Below are positions 46,660 through 58,500 of a stretch of DNA of 64,000 nt, piece after piece; position 1 is the stretch's first letter, and each line of letters starts with the position of its first letter. The stretch is from Acanthopleura granulata. Its lineage: Eukaryota > Mollusca > Polyplacophora > Chitonida > Chitonidae. The stretch lies in NCBI GenBank assembly GCA_016165875.1, contig JABBOT010000002.1:31113642-31177641 (forward strand), in the 5' to 3' direction. The notes below the pieces were generated by a model. The model did not search any database. It saw nothing but the letters and a program-made list of their open reading frames with translations, and was not told the origin of the DNA. The position numbers were made by a program, and so were the translations under genes.

Positions 46660-49600
46660 CTAAAATGGAGAATTTAAATGTAAAACCACTCGCAAATTCA
46701 AGATCCTTGTGAATGCTGACGCTGTATGTATGTACATTTTTAAATCTGATACTTTTCCAGCCTAGAGTAATTTGGGGTGACGATTGTTAGGCAAACAGAT
46801 AACGTTGTAGGCAAACTCATGCCTTACAAGAAAGCAATGCTCAATTTGCGGTTCAATGTACACCATTAAGTTATAGTGCCGTCTTGAGACAATAAAAACT
46901 TACTTCAGCAATCTGAGGTAGAAATAAGAAAAAATACGTAGCGGATACTGGAAACTTTTCACAACAGTAAGTTTCTGCCGAATTAGATGAGCCATAGTGG
47001 CTGGAAAGCAATGATAACTGTTCCTGACAATATAGTTCTGTTCTCAAGCCCTAACACCTATGTGCCAAGTAGTACTCGCCAATAAGTGAACTACTGCCCA
47101 CGGTGCCCTGTCCTGACACGGACAGCACACACCATACTATCCCCACTGTGCTCACCAATAACTCAACAATGAGCTACCATCCATTGGTCTTATTCTTGAC
47201 ACGGGTAGTACTCACCAGTGAGTGAACTATCGCCCATTGTTCCCATTTCTGACCAGGAAAAGACTCACCATAGTGATTTACCTCCCACTGTTCCCATTCC
47301 TGACATGGACAGCCCTCACCGTTGAGGGGACTACCGTCTACTCTTTCCATTGCTGTAAAGGACAGTACTAACCGATAAGAGGACCACCGCCCACTATTCC
47401 TACTCCTGAGGCAAAGACTGTGAATCTCACCTTCTTTACCATGTGCTCAGCGCCAGTCAAATCCCTCATGAGTGCAATTTTGTAGCCGTAAGGTACATCG
47501 TAGACAGAGCCAATTGTCAAGGCGTAGATGACCTGAGACCAAAATGTTGTAGCAAAGAGATTGAGTATTACCGCCAAGCCGAGCATAGCCTGTGCTATTA
47601 GGACCACCTTGTAAAGGCTGCCAATGTATTCTCCCAAGCATCCCGTGATCACACGCCCCAGAATTCCAGCCAGTCCGCTGAGAAAGGCGGACTCATAGTC
47701 TGAAAGCCCTAGGTCATGCAAAATGGGAGGATAAAACTGCACGATGCCTTCTGAAATCAGGCTAACAAGACCATTGAAAATCAGGGAGAATATAAATATT
47801 GGGTTTTTGCACAAGGCCAGAGCCAAATGTTGTCCGACAGACTGTTTTCTTTCAGTACCGGTTTGTTTCATCAGCACAAATCTTTTAATCGAGTTTGCAA
47901 GTTTTTGACAGCCGGTTTGTTTTTCTCCATGTTGACATACAACAACTTCAGGGTTCACAGTTCGTGTACTTTCCGTTCTTTGAAAGGGCTGGTTGTCATA
48001 GTAAATAACTGATTTGGTAGCCATTGTGTCGAATTTTTGTGACGATTCTGAGCAGTGTATACCAGCGCTGTTTTCTGGAGTTTGCGTTCTAACATAGGGT
48101 GCCAAACTAACTTTATGACAAGCCTGCATTCTGGACCTAACTGTGCCTGGAAACGGCTTTTTGAAAGCCGCACATACAAATCCATTTAGGGAGATAGCTC
48201 CCATTATTAGAGACGCTCCCCTGTAGGAGTATTCATCCAGGAGGTACCTGATAAGTACAGGCCAGACAAACACTCCAACTGACAGACCCGACGTTACGAC
48301 ACCAGTAGCAACTGTCAAACGTTTTTCGAAATATCTGTAAATAAGCGAGAAACTGCAAGTTACCGAGATCTGAACAGACACACCTGAAAAAAGAATGGTA
48401 CTAATTCAGTACAACGCTAGTAGCCCAGCCTGTAAATGGTACTGTATACAATGTTACACATAAGACACATTTTAATTATATTGGTAAATGGTACTGTATA
48501 CAATGTTACACATAACACACATTTTAATTACATTGGTAAATGGTACTGTATACAATGTTACACATAAGGCATATTTTAATTATATTGATTTGGAAGAATT
48601 GTATAAGTATTATAAGGAGTACAAAATTCGTGTAGAATAAAATGTTAAATTTTGGTGGCCGATAGCCGATAGTTACTTTTTTGCAATCTATGTATTTTCT
48701 CCCGGCCGTTCTTTATGGTGATGGCCAACAGCTAACATTTTTTCCCAGACATATGTTTGGCTGCTATTTAGAACAATGTGACGACTGAACAACCGTCGCA
48801 TTTCTACTTCCAAATACACATTTTAAGGTCCACAATCATTCATAACACGACCTACGAGATCTACTGCAAGTGATCACAGTATGGCTCTTGTACCATGCAA
48901 CATATGGGTTGATGCCGAGCGTGGAGAGTTGAAATCAAACTTCAAAGTAAACTTAAAAGTTACAAGTTACCTGAAACAATTTAAACCTAGAAATTAAAGA
49001 TACCTTTATAGTACAGACAAAATTTTTTTGTTCGGACGACAATAGTTTTGTTGAAATATGTACGAAAACGTATATATCTACGTGACCTAAACCTGTTCCT
49101 CGGGAAACAGTCACGTGATCAATTCTTGTGGTGAAGGAAGTGGTGAGAAACCAATGAATACTACGGCCCTCTCGTGGACGACTCCGTCAAGTGCGACACT
49201 TAGGAAAAGTGCTGCAATGAAATGTTATATTCACGACGTTCTGTAAAGAGAAGGTATATTTATATATATATACAGATGCAGACCGGAGTTAGGCGATGTC
49301 TCGGTTCAAATACAGTCTCTGCTGTGTGCATACATTAGGTAGGTCTATGTTCGCTGTTATGGGTCATATATGTAGGTCTGTTTGCACGTGTGTTTGCCAG
49401 CGTTAAGCGCGCGGTAGCTTCACAGATTTGTTTTACATGTATGTATTTTTGGTTTAGAGTTGGTATAGATGGTTTTGTCAGATTTAGGGGATTCACGAAC
49501 AACCGATTAAACGTTGACATCCAGCCTACGCTTGAGTTAAACAAGACAAGTGATGCGCGGTCTCAAGCTTTGACACATGCGCAATCCTAAATCCGAGATC

Positions 49601-51393
49601 GGATGTCCATGTTTCTAGCTTAGCGTCCTTATTGACCACTCTGAATCAATACATTTAGAAACCTGTTACTTTGTCCTGAGGATGGGAGAATACAGATCTG
49701 TATTCCTGAGGGCTAAGTCTGGAAGAATGAAACAGATCTCAGATCTATCGCATTTCGCAAAGTCGTGCCAGGATCGAGAACAAGAGAAATACCGTCCATA
49801 GCCTCACGCACAAAAACAACACTATCTGATAGAGAACTACAGATACATCATGCAGAAAATATGCATTTAGATTTGCAAATTTACAAGTAGTGATGAAATG
49901 AAATATGTTGCTTTATTCATTTCTTATTGGACATGAGATGATTTGAGAAAAGTGAAAACGATGATGCAGCTGGCAGAGTCAGAGGTGATATGAGGCGTCT
50001 TTATGAAATCTCTATGATATATTCTGATTGTCAAACTGGAAGCAATAAACAGCTACCTGAAAAGTGTATTGTTTTATCTACGCCCTGTAAAGTTATCCAT
50101 AAAACGACTGGATCATCAGGCGAGCCGAGTGGTTAGGGCGCATGCCTTTAAAGCGCAAGGGCATGCAAGGTTCGGTTTCAAATCCACCGCACGTTTCTTT
50201 TAGTTCTTTGGTGACAGTAAACGGTCAGTAAGCGGTCAGTAACGTTAGTGTGTCAGTTTGCCCAATCTAGGTCTCGCTGAGAACCACTTGTTTTCCACCA
50301 ATACGGTGTGCATGTCTGCAGGTCACACATGTGGGAAAGTTTGTCAGTTACTTGCCAAAGGGCCGGTGGTTTAGACCGAGCCCCTCAGTATTCTCCAACC
50401 ATATATGTGAAAAATTCGCGAGAATTTCGTTAAGAAACAAATATCATTCATTTATCATTGTTACATGACTGTCCGGTTATCTCTGTTACTGAAGTGGATT
50501 AAATGAAAACGGCGATCGTAGCTACATAGCAATTCCATTTATGAAACAAGATGCATTTAGATTTTTTCTACTTGGTGATTAACATCGGGCTCCAGTAGAC
50601 TTACCTGTCAGTGTGAATGTTATTCCATACACAGAAGCCTGAGATTGGGTAGCTTCAAACACATCCCTAAGCTCGACAAGATATATGCCCAGAGATCGGT
50701 ACATTTCCAGGGTTAGCGCAAACGACATTGTACCAGATGTGAAGATAACAAATGATGGAAGGTAACTGCTTAAGAATTTCAAAGGCTTTGTCGTTTGTAT
50801 AGGTCAACAATGCTTAAAGGGAAAGAAGATATAAGAATGAAATACCACTGAAAACCCTAACTGAAAAATATCTTCACCGTTTTATTCGTCAGGTTTTTCC
50901 AGGTGTATTAAATGTGGCCGAATGCTTGGATTGTAAGCTGGGTTTATGGATCATATTGATAATTAATGTCACCAATGACGTCACATCCGTCAGAGAAGGC
51001 TTTTCGTGGACAAGCACACGCGAATTGTATTCAGAAAGGAACATAAAGGTGTCGAAAACGTTGTGATGTCATTGGCGACAAACATCTTCAATGTGGCCAA
51101 TAAAGGCCGTATTATCATTCAAGCATTTATCTGCATTGGATTCAGTGAAAAAAAACAAAGAAAGTGTGTTTTCAGACAACTTCGTATGTTACGTTTGCTT
51201 TTCACCTAAGGATATAGTTTCAAGCGACTTTTTGTTATATTTTCAAAAATATTTTTACCATAACTGACAGAACGAGTGGTTACTTACCAGTAGCTACTAC
51301 ATATGCCCTGACGCTATCTTTCATGGTAGCATCGTCGCTCGTTGTTTTGGGTTCCACTTCTTTATCGTCATGAGACGCCATTACCTTGTTCAT
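46490..51393 (-). CDS. SLC16 (monocarboxylate transporter)-like gene, apparently lacking one exon
   Basis: Exons on the reverse strand: 51393-51288, 50765-50605, 48383-47373, 46659-46490. Major-facilitator membrane protein expected to have 12 segments; SLC16 members carry lactate, pyruvate and other organic acids or amino acids across the plasma membrane. Exon 1 supplies an acidic N-terminus and the start of TM1 (VRAYVVAT). Exon 2 gives TM1-TM2 (FVIFTSGTMSFALTLEMYRS, LGIYLVEL). The 1011-nt exon 3 spans TM4 to TM11 with a long cytoplasmic loop. Exon 4 gives TM12 and the stop. Exons 2, 3 and 4 are joined through phase-1 introns. Two problems: exon 1 ends in phase 1 but exon 2 needs phase 2, and about 48 residues (TM2 end to TM3) are missing between exons 2 and 3. 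A missed exon, an assembly gap or early decay are all possible. Substrate unknown. Confidence 0.5.
47069..47405 (-). repeat. Tandem copies of the SLC16-like exon 3 end with its donor
   Basis: The last 33 nt of exon 3 (47373-47405) are repeated in the intron at 47320-47352, 47269-47299, 47216-47248, 47156-47194 and 47080-47112, with spacers of 20, 20, 20, 21 and 43 nt. Each copy is preceded by AG and followed by GTGAGG, GTGAGT, GTGAGT, GTGAGC or GCGAGT on the reverse strand. All are open in the exon 3 frame; three of the five are exactly 33 nt. Confidence 0.5.
47373..48383 (-). CDS. SLC16-like exon 3 (TM4-TM11)
   Basis: 1011 nt, phase 1/1, acceptor attcttttttcag. Encodes ISVTCSFSLIYRYFEKRLTV, then GVVTSGLSVGVFVWPVL (TM4-5). 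A Cys/Ser-rich loop follows (about residues 90-185), then NPIFIFSLIFNGLVSLISEG, and LSGLAGILGRVITGCLGEYI. It ends FTVFASGVGIVGGGPLI in TM11. The donor TTATCG|GTTAGT is weaker than the GTGAGT copies in the repeat just downstream; an in-frame TAG right after it forces splicing here. Confidence 0.5.
48433..48588 (-). repeat. Three 52-bp tandem units
   Basis: Three nearly identical copies of taaatggtactgtatacaatg + ttacacataagacacatttt + aattatattgg, just upstream (in gene sense) of SLC16-like exon 3. In gene sense each unit contains gtatacag, an acceptor-like AG without a good pyrimidine tract. Confidence 0.5.
48589..50604 (-). other. Intron where the TM3 exon of the SLC16-like gene is expected
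   Basis: I searched the reverse strand for a phase-1/1 exon of about 144 nt encoding the end of TM2, the loop and TM3, and found none. A SINE (50112-50455) sits here. The remainder is AT-rich and unremarkable. Confidence 0.5.
50112..50455 (+). mobile_element. SINE with Leu/Ser-tRNA-like head, full length
   Basis: Head gagccgagtggttagggcgc, B box ggttcggtttcaaatcc, middle ggtctcgctgagaaccactt and gggaaagtttgtcagttact + tgcc, core ggccggtggtttagaccgag, tail tatatgtgaaaaattcgcga + gaatttcgttaagaaac ending in CATT. It lies antisense within the SLC16-like gene's intron. Confidence 0.5.
50605..50765 (-). CDS. SLC16-like exon 2 (TM1-TM2)
   Basis: Acceptor aagcag, donor ACTGACAG|GTAAGT. Encodes YLPSFVIFTSGTMSFALTLE, then YRSLGIYLVELRDVFEATQS and QASVYGITFTLT. 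The LGIYLVEL part corresponds to the conserved FGVFFVEL of SLC16 members. Neither AG near the start gives the phase that exon 1 needs. Confidence 0.5.
51288..51393 (-). CDS. SLC16-like exon 1
   Basis: Starts at ATG (51393) with MNKVMASHDDKEVEPKTTSD; a second ATG at 51381 (MASHDD) has a better context. The donor is CTACTG|GTAAGT. The peptide ends DSVRAYVVAT, where SLC16 proteins have the start of TM1 (usually DGGWGWVV); the DGGWGW motif itself is not conserved here. Confidence 0.5.
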
Positions 51394-53743
51394 ATTATCC
51401 GACAGCAAGGAGTAGTGGTTTATGACACTTGCATGATGTCGGTACAAGAATTTCCTTCAGGCGGAGTAAACCACGTCTTAGGTATGCAGGTTATCTAACC
51501 AGTGGCAGTAGATATGCGCAGACTGTTTACGACTGTTAACATTTTCAACGCATCGTATTCCAGAGCATAACGTCCTCACGGCAATACAACAGAACGCTTC
51601 GTCAGAAGTTTTCCTCTAGCATAACTCCATCTGGAATAAGGTCTGTACCGGTTTATAAATTTCAGTTTTATAGTGTTATTGATTTACATGTAGACCCGCG
51701 TCTCAACATATATTAACAGCACAAAGCTGGTAAACAAGTGGGACATGTTAGTCTGTGACTAAAATGTTAGATTCTTTACCGTTAATAAACTTCGCAATCC
51801 ATTTGCATGTGCTTACACACTGCTTTCACTTTCCAGATTTTTATTCACGGAGATATGAAGACTGTAATAAAGGGCAAAATATTCAAAGTCCTTGTTCCAG
51901 TGACATTTAGATGTTGAATGTAATGTACTCTTTATTCTATGGATAACAACTTCATTTGCTAGGTTTAGAATATTTGGAATAATAGCAGGTTTAATGCCAG
52001 ACACGGTAACATCAAGGGACTAACCGGATGTGGTGCCTTCAGGAATGTATACTTTCAAGTTAGTTCATGTTTTAATGATGTTTAGCCTGTGGTACAGAAA
52101 TTTCTATCACAAATATCAAAGTTTTTTGCTTGAAATATTCGGAAGAATGACATATTTAAGATGGTTATAGTTTGTTTTGACTCACCCGACATATGCGACG
52201 ATCACGTGTAAATAATATTGCCTTTGGTGTCATTGTCATAACGCTTAAGGAAGGTGTTGGAATGTACAGCGAAATACCGCATAGACAGAATAACTTAAGT
52301 TGTTATGCAGGCAATCTGCAGTGCTTTGTATTTATTGAAATGCCCGGAAAGACCAGTTAAGCAACTGGAAATCAAACAGCAAACCCACACGTTTACCGAG
52401 ACAATTTGCACACAGCAAATCGAAGGACAGTAGGTTTAGACATATGCAAAATTTTCACCGTTAATAGTTTCTAGCTCCTCATATGAAGCATTTTTACAAG
52501 CAACAGAAACCAACATGCACATTTCATCCTAAGCCTATTTAAAGTCACGTTTTTGTCCTACTCGTTCCAAAGAGTTCCGTTGGGCACCACGGAAATTATA
52601 TTAATGCTATGTCTGAAATTGAAACTCCGCTATGTTTACTCTGAACATTTGACTATAATTTTGTTTTCCGGTATATTTAACTCATGCGTATAATAGTAAA
52701 TAGACAAATGTCAATATTACTGACAATCATTTGAAATCAGGGCTTTGATCGTTCTTAGGTTTATCTTGTTCATCATCTGAAAATTTCCATAGTTGCTTTA
52801 TGAAATCAAACAAAACGCATTTCGCACATATATCAACTGTCAGAAAGACCTTAAGGTAATCGATTGTCAAAATATTGTCAATAATTTTCTCTCTCTGTAT
52901 AGCGAGCGTCTTGAATGCGCTTGGGGAAAACTCGCTAAAATAGGATTTCTCCACAATGGATCGTGCTGTGCGTAAATACAGAACATTGTTGACATGGCCC
53001 CATTTCTATCGGAACTGTTTGACTTACATTTTATCATCTGTCAAAAGTACTCATTAAATATTACTTATTATTGCAGTACAGCACGGTTCATCAAACTAGC
53101 GAAGCTTTTTTGGCCCTTATATCAAGCCTTCTAATTCTGATTATTTAAAAACTTCAAAGGACTCACAACATCAACATCTGAGCGAAGACTATGTTCTTTG
53201 TTGGTTCTCCATAGGACGTATATAACATGTGAAGAATAACATATACCTTGCTCACTTAAAGCCAGGAACATGTCCTCTCAAGGGCAAAAGCTACACTTGC
53301 CAAGTCGCAGGTAGAGCTAACCAAGACAGTCATATTCAGTTCTTCTGCATTACTGACTGGTCCTTCTGATATCACACATTATTATTGCATTGGAAACCAC
53401 TTGCCTGATGCGTCTGTGTGAGTGCGCTACACTCAGATAAGTATAATTCCAAGGTTATAGATTAGTGTTACAAGTATGGACTGTCGATCGACAAATGGGA
53501 TGAAAATGGGGACACGCTTATTTCACACGCCACATTCAGACAAAGTTATTTGGTGAATGCTATAATCGCATGAAGTGGCGTTAGTTTTATTCCAGTCGAC
53601 CAGTCAATTTGACGGATCCTCGATAATAGCACCGTGCCAAGGCGGCCTATTAAAAGACAGGCTTCCTTATGTGGAATGGCTCGACTGGTATTTGCCAATT
53701 AAGTTTAGTTTACTGTATTGGCGCTGCATGTATTGAGGTCTGA
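51394..53743. other. Upstream region of the SLC16-like gene
   Basis: No exon recognised. The stretch just above 51393 should contain the 5' UTR and promoter of the reverse-strand gene; no TATA box is evident. Confidence 0.5.
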
Positions 53744-53854
53744 GGCCGGTTATACGAAGAGATTGTAACGCCACGTGAAACGTAACTACCATGGCGACGT
53801 GTCGTCATCACAGTTACGTTTGACGTAATTTACGCCCTGTTCGTAAAACCGACC
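53744..53854. mobile_element. 111-bp MITE-like element
   Basis: Imperfect terminal inverted repeats GGCCGGTTATACGAA and (reverse complement of the end) GGTCGGTTTTACGAA, differing at two positions. Subterminal cgtaactaccatggcgacg and acagttacgtttgacg fold back too. It shares gtaactaccatggcgacg with 17490-17512. No clear target-site duplication. Confidence 0.5.
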
Positions 53855-54963
53855 ACTGGAGAGGGACGGATATTTGGCTAAAGACGTTTGCTCCCATTCC
53901 ACTGATAGGTTAAGCGTTGTATGTGAATATGGTAAACCACGTGTTAAGGAAGTATTTGGCTTTCGGTCAATCTGTATGGTTGTTCCAATGTGTTAGTATT
54001 ACTATTTAATGTAAATCCAAAAATATTTACACCAACAAAATTAATGGAATGATGTCATTGTGGATTAGGTTTCAACGACATTTAATGCATAAAAAATGTT
54101 CGGTGATATTACCTACAAAAATTCATTTGTATCACGGATTCATTCTAATGTATGTTTATTTCTATTTAGGGCTCTCCAATGTACTTCAGTAATAAAGCAT
54201 CTAGCCCAAACATGTTGCTTTCGTTCAGAATTCCTCCCTGCCTGTCCAACTTCGCCTGTTTAAAGTGTAACCATCAGATTACAACGTTTATTTGTACTCA
54301 TTGTATTGCGTAGGGCAATTATCAGACATGCGCAGTGTCATTTGCGTATAAGGGAAAAAGAAAAATAATGAGAAAATAATGTCCATCAAAAGAAAAAGCC
54401 TGATTTTGTCAGCCACATTAACTTTCCTCTAATTACGATAGCGATATTTCCAAATTAGAATTCAAACGAAGACTATTTTGCACACTGGGAATCTTTAACG
54501 TCGATAGCTATTATACAAGAAACCATTTCGCCTCTTGCTAAACGTTTTGTGTGACCTGCTAGAAATAGTTTAATGGTTTAACAACGATGGGGAAAAGGCA
54601 TTTATATCTAAAGAGAATCAGTGAAAATGTCAGCAAACTTTAGCACCAAGCACAAACAGAACAAGGGTTTTGGATAAATCTTGAGTTTTGCTGCGGTTTT
54701 TGTGCGATGGTGGTTAATCGAATTTATAGTGGGCAGGTGATAATTCACCTTCACAGCCTCAATGTTTTTTTCCCCGCTTCACTGCAGAAGATCCCCTGAC
54801 CTGTTCTATTACTATAACCAGCCTGACCTAGTCACTGGCCAGTCTAAACTGGGTCATCCACTGAAATCTCATAGCACGTTCTATCTTATTTTAAAATCGA
54901 TGCTGCGTGATCATGTGACCCAATTTCTGCCTTGAACACTTAATTATGACGGACACTAATTGG

Positions 54964-55164
54964 TTAAATAACCAGATCCTTATATTGTTCGAAAGAGTTA
55001 CATACGTAAACTGAACTGAAATTACCGAGCAAAGATGAAATAGTCATCTCTGTAGGGATGGCATATGGCATAGAGAGAATGGCAATAAGCTGGAAATAAG
55101 TGAGCAATAAAGTTATTGTGCTGTAGTATGCAGTGTGATCCACTTCTTCCCAATAGTCACTCAT
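54964..55164 (-). CDS. Possible orphan membrane-protein exon, unassigned
   Basis: A reverse frame begins MSDYWEEVDHTAYYSTITLL and continues LTYFQLIAILSMPYAIPTEM, with one clear hydrophobic segment, and ends after a possible donor (CTCG|GTAATT). I do not recognise the family and see no partner exon. It may be chance. Confidence 0.5.
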   Translation of the reverse strand: MSDYWEEVDHTAYYSTITLLLTYFQLIAILSMPYAIPTEMTISSLLGNFSSVYVCNSFEQYKDLVI

Positions 55165-55559
55165 AATTACTTATTATGAACTAATTACGAATATTGTCAA
55201 ATAGTCTTTAAATACCTTATATTGTACCTCTAGAATGACATGTCTAATGTTGGTAGCCTGATCCATGTGTGCCATTTGGTCTTTGCCATGCATGGAAATG
55301 TTCACATCCATTTTAGTGCATTCCAAACGGTATTTATGGCTGGAATGCATCACATCGATTCAAGATCTGTTCTTTCCTTCAAAATGTCTAATTAAATTTT
55401 AAGACACATGTTAGCTAACTATTGTCTTCAGCGAACCAAACTGTCCCCATGTGAAGAGAAGTGCAGCCAGTGTGAGTTCGGCTAAGTTAAAGCTAAAACA
55501 ATAGCTTTTTCTTCATTTGACCATGTCAGTGGTGATTCCAAGTGAAATGAAAAAAAATA

Positions 55560-58500
55560 CTGCATTTGACGGAGATGGGAAATGAGGTATGGGCCATCCT
55601 TTGGCGCGTCTGTCTTTTATGTACAAAACGACAGTTTAAATTTGTCTTAGCGAATTACTGGAAGATGTTTTTCTTTATACAAAGTAAAACAGGAGTGAGA
55701 CCTTGTGATGGATTTATGTCCTAGTAAAACTTGAAAAAAAAACACTAAAGCATTTGCTGTGTCATTTGGAGTCTCTCTGAGTGAATCGTTCAGATTTATG
55801 GCATCCAGAAACGGTAAACATATACACTTAGGAGAAAAAGCGAATGGGCAAACTGAGTGGAGAAGAATGTATTAGGCGAGAACTACACCTCGAGGATGGC
55901 GACGAGATTGGGGATATGTTACATGTGACAGATGCGTGATTACAGTTAATGAGACAGTCTAAAATACGAAACCGTGACCTGGAAACTTCCGCTGATAGTT
56001 AGCACAAGTCAGCGATACAAGGGGAAAAGCGATCAGTTCTGCGGAAGTGTTGATCTCTCTGGATAGACTCTCACCAACTGCAAAGAAATAGTGGGTATTA
56101 CGCGTTGAAGTGAGAACAGCAGGAATACTGCATTCCTGTTATGTGGAAGCCCCCTGCATACATTATCAATAATATGTACGCGTTTGTCTGTATCAGAAGA
56201 ACTCATAAACGTGCTCAATTATCCAGGAAGAAAAATGTTAAAAAAATTGTTTCAGCACTAAAATATATAAACCCTCACTTTCATGTCTATTAGTATATAT
56301 AAAACAGTGTATAAGTAAAAGTCATTAATTATAAGCAGAAGTCATTAATGGTCTTGTGCTCCGGTAGTACTAACATTTGCATCATGTGTCAATAAACCGC
56401 TTCAACATTTTTAAATCAAGCGACTTTGATCTTTGATATTATTCGCGATGGTATAGGGGGCTGCCATTGTATGTTTCCATTAGTATGAGTTGAGATTTCA
56501 TCCTTCCAGCTTAGTTATTGCCTTCATTACCTTCACATTACAGTCATTTTTTTGAAAGAATGAATTAACATTTTGAGACATAATGGCATGATCGAAATGA
56601 TATGGTAGAAAACATCTGGAGACAACCGGAGATAGAATCTGAACGGCCCGACAGATTCAAAATTTTTGAAGAGTTTCTGTTTCCGATTAGTATTTTTGTG
56701 AATCACACCACTGTCGAGAAGCTGGCTAATGATTCTGTACTGGATTCCGCGATGTACTGAGAGTTTCACTTGGCAGTGATGTTAACCTTTCAACGCTGCA
56801 ACCTAACCTAGCCATCTTGGGTGCCCTTATGGCAAACAGCGGCTAATAAGCTAGCACATGTTGACCTGGTACCAACCACACACCTGCCTGTCGGGCTAAT
56901 TAGCAAAAATTTAATAACAGGCGTTAATAAAAAGCCGAACACGCTTAGTGGAAGAAGCTATTAAAATCTGATAAAAACATGCATGGTCCGGAAATGTTTG
57001 CTTCAAAATTCCAGCTTTTATCTAATAAGCTCCAATCTGTCTCCCAGTTCCGAACAAAACAGAACTTCAGTTAAGCCACAAATCTGATAATGACAAGTAG
57101 GTCAGTTCGGTTTGGAATAGAGTTGGGATTGCGCCAGAAAAATGTGCCTCTGTTCAACTGACATTGGAGAACACTTACTTTGTTTAAAGCAAACCACAAG
57201 CGACAACCACCTGAATCTATACGTTGATCAGATAGTTCCGTTTGGCATATCAAGCAAGAAAAACGACTGCTTTTAAATTACCAAGTACATGTATATTTTA
57301 TCTGCGCGGCGTCTGTTGGGCTTTAAGGTGACAAAAAACGGACAGAATTCTTGGAATCCAACAACCTTTGTCATTTACCTGGCCAATTAAACTTGCAATG
57401 CTGTCGTCCTAATTAATAGCCAGATGGGTTCTGAAAAACTCAAAATTAAATTGACCATACATAAATACACAGTACGATCCACTTGTGCCTGGGTATGAAT
57501 TGTCATAACATTGTTAATTTATTACTAAAATTACCAAACAGTTAATATGTACTTGGACATAGTATTTGTTGATAAGAAATATTTTCTACGTCTAGGTAAC
57601 AACAATTATTTATCGTGCCTTGTTCTGTCTGCACAATTTGAGGCTTATCAACAGAATTTATACACTTATTTTTCGACATGAGAACCGATATTTACGGTGT
57701 GTGGAACAATGTTAATCTATACCAAGGCTAGTTTTTCTTTAATTTGCCACGTATGCACTCGCGTCTCATCAGATAAAGGCTAACATATTCTTTTCTGTGA
57801 ATCTAACAGCGTCTCTGTGAATAGATGTACACCTAGTGTACATTAGGCTACACTCAAACTTGAAAAAAAAAATGCAGACGTTATTTTCATTTGACTTTGC
57901 CAGACGTAATTCCAAGGCAAAAGGAAAAAGACTCCTCTTGATTGAGTTGAAAAATGAATTGTGAACGGTACATCGGTGTGCCAGTCTTTTATGTTCAAAA
58001 CGTCAGTTTGTATTTTTCTAAGCAAATTACTGGATGTGGGTTTTTATACAATCTGAAAAAGAAGTGATGCGGTGTGAACGATTTATGTCCGAGTACAACT
58101 TAAAAGAGCAGTGAAGCGTTTACTAAGTCGATCGGCCTCTCTCCAGCTGACGGAGATCCATGAAAACCAGAAGAGGTAAACATATAAACTGAGAAGTAAA
58201 AGCGAAGGATCAAACCTGGTGGAGGAGAATGTATGACGCGAACTACACCTCGAGGATGATGACTGGAACGGTGGATTAATGAGACAGAGACTAAAATACC
58301 GATCGTGACATGGAAACTTATGTTGATAGTTAGCAAGGCCAGTGCACTGAGAAAGTGATCACGTTGTACGCTGTAGGGCTTCCAGACACTCATATAAAAA
58401 TGGTAAAAATTAATAAAACATAGGCTCAACGTGTTGACTCTGTAATTTACCTAGTGATGCAGAACTTCTTTCACTCTTAGAACTTCATTATTGTATCACA

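Noticed and set aside
47447..47641. Reverse-strand frame within SLC16-like exon 3
   Set aside because: Shadow frame of the real exon.
50112..50185. Possible functional tRNA gene
   Set aside because: The cloverleaf is incomplete and the sequence continues into a SINE body, so it is a tRNA-derived SINE head.
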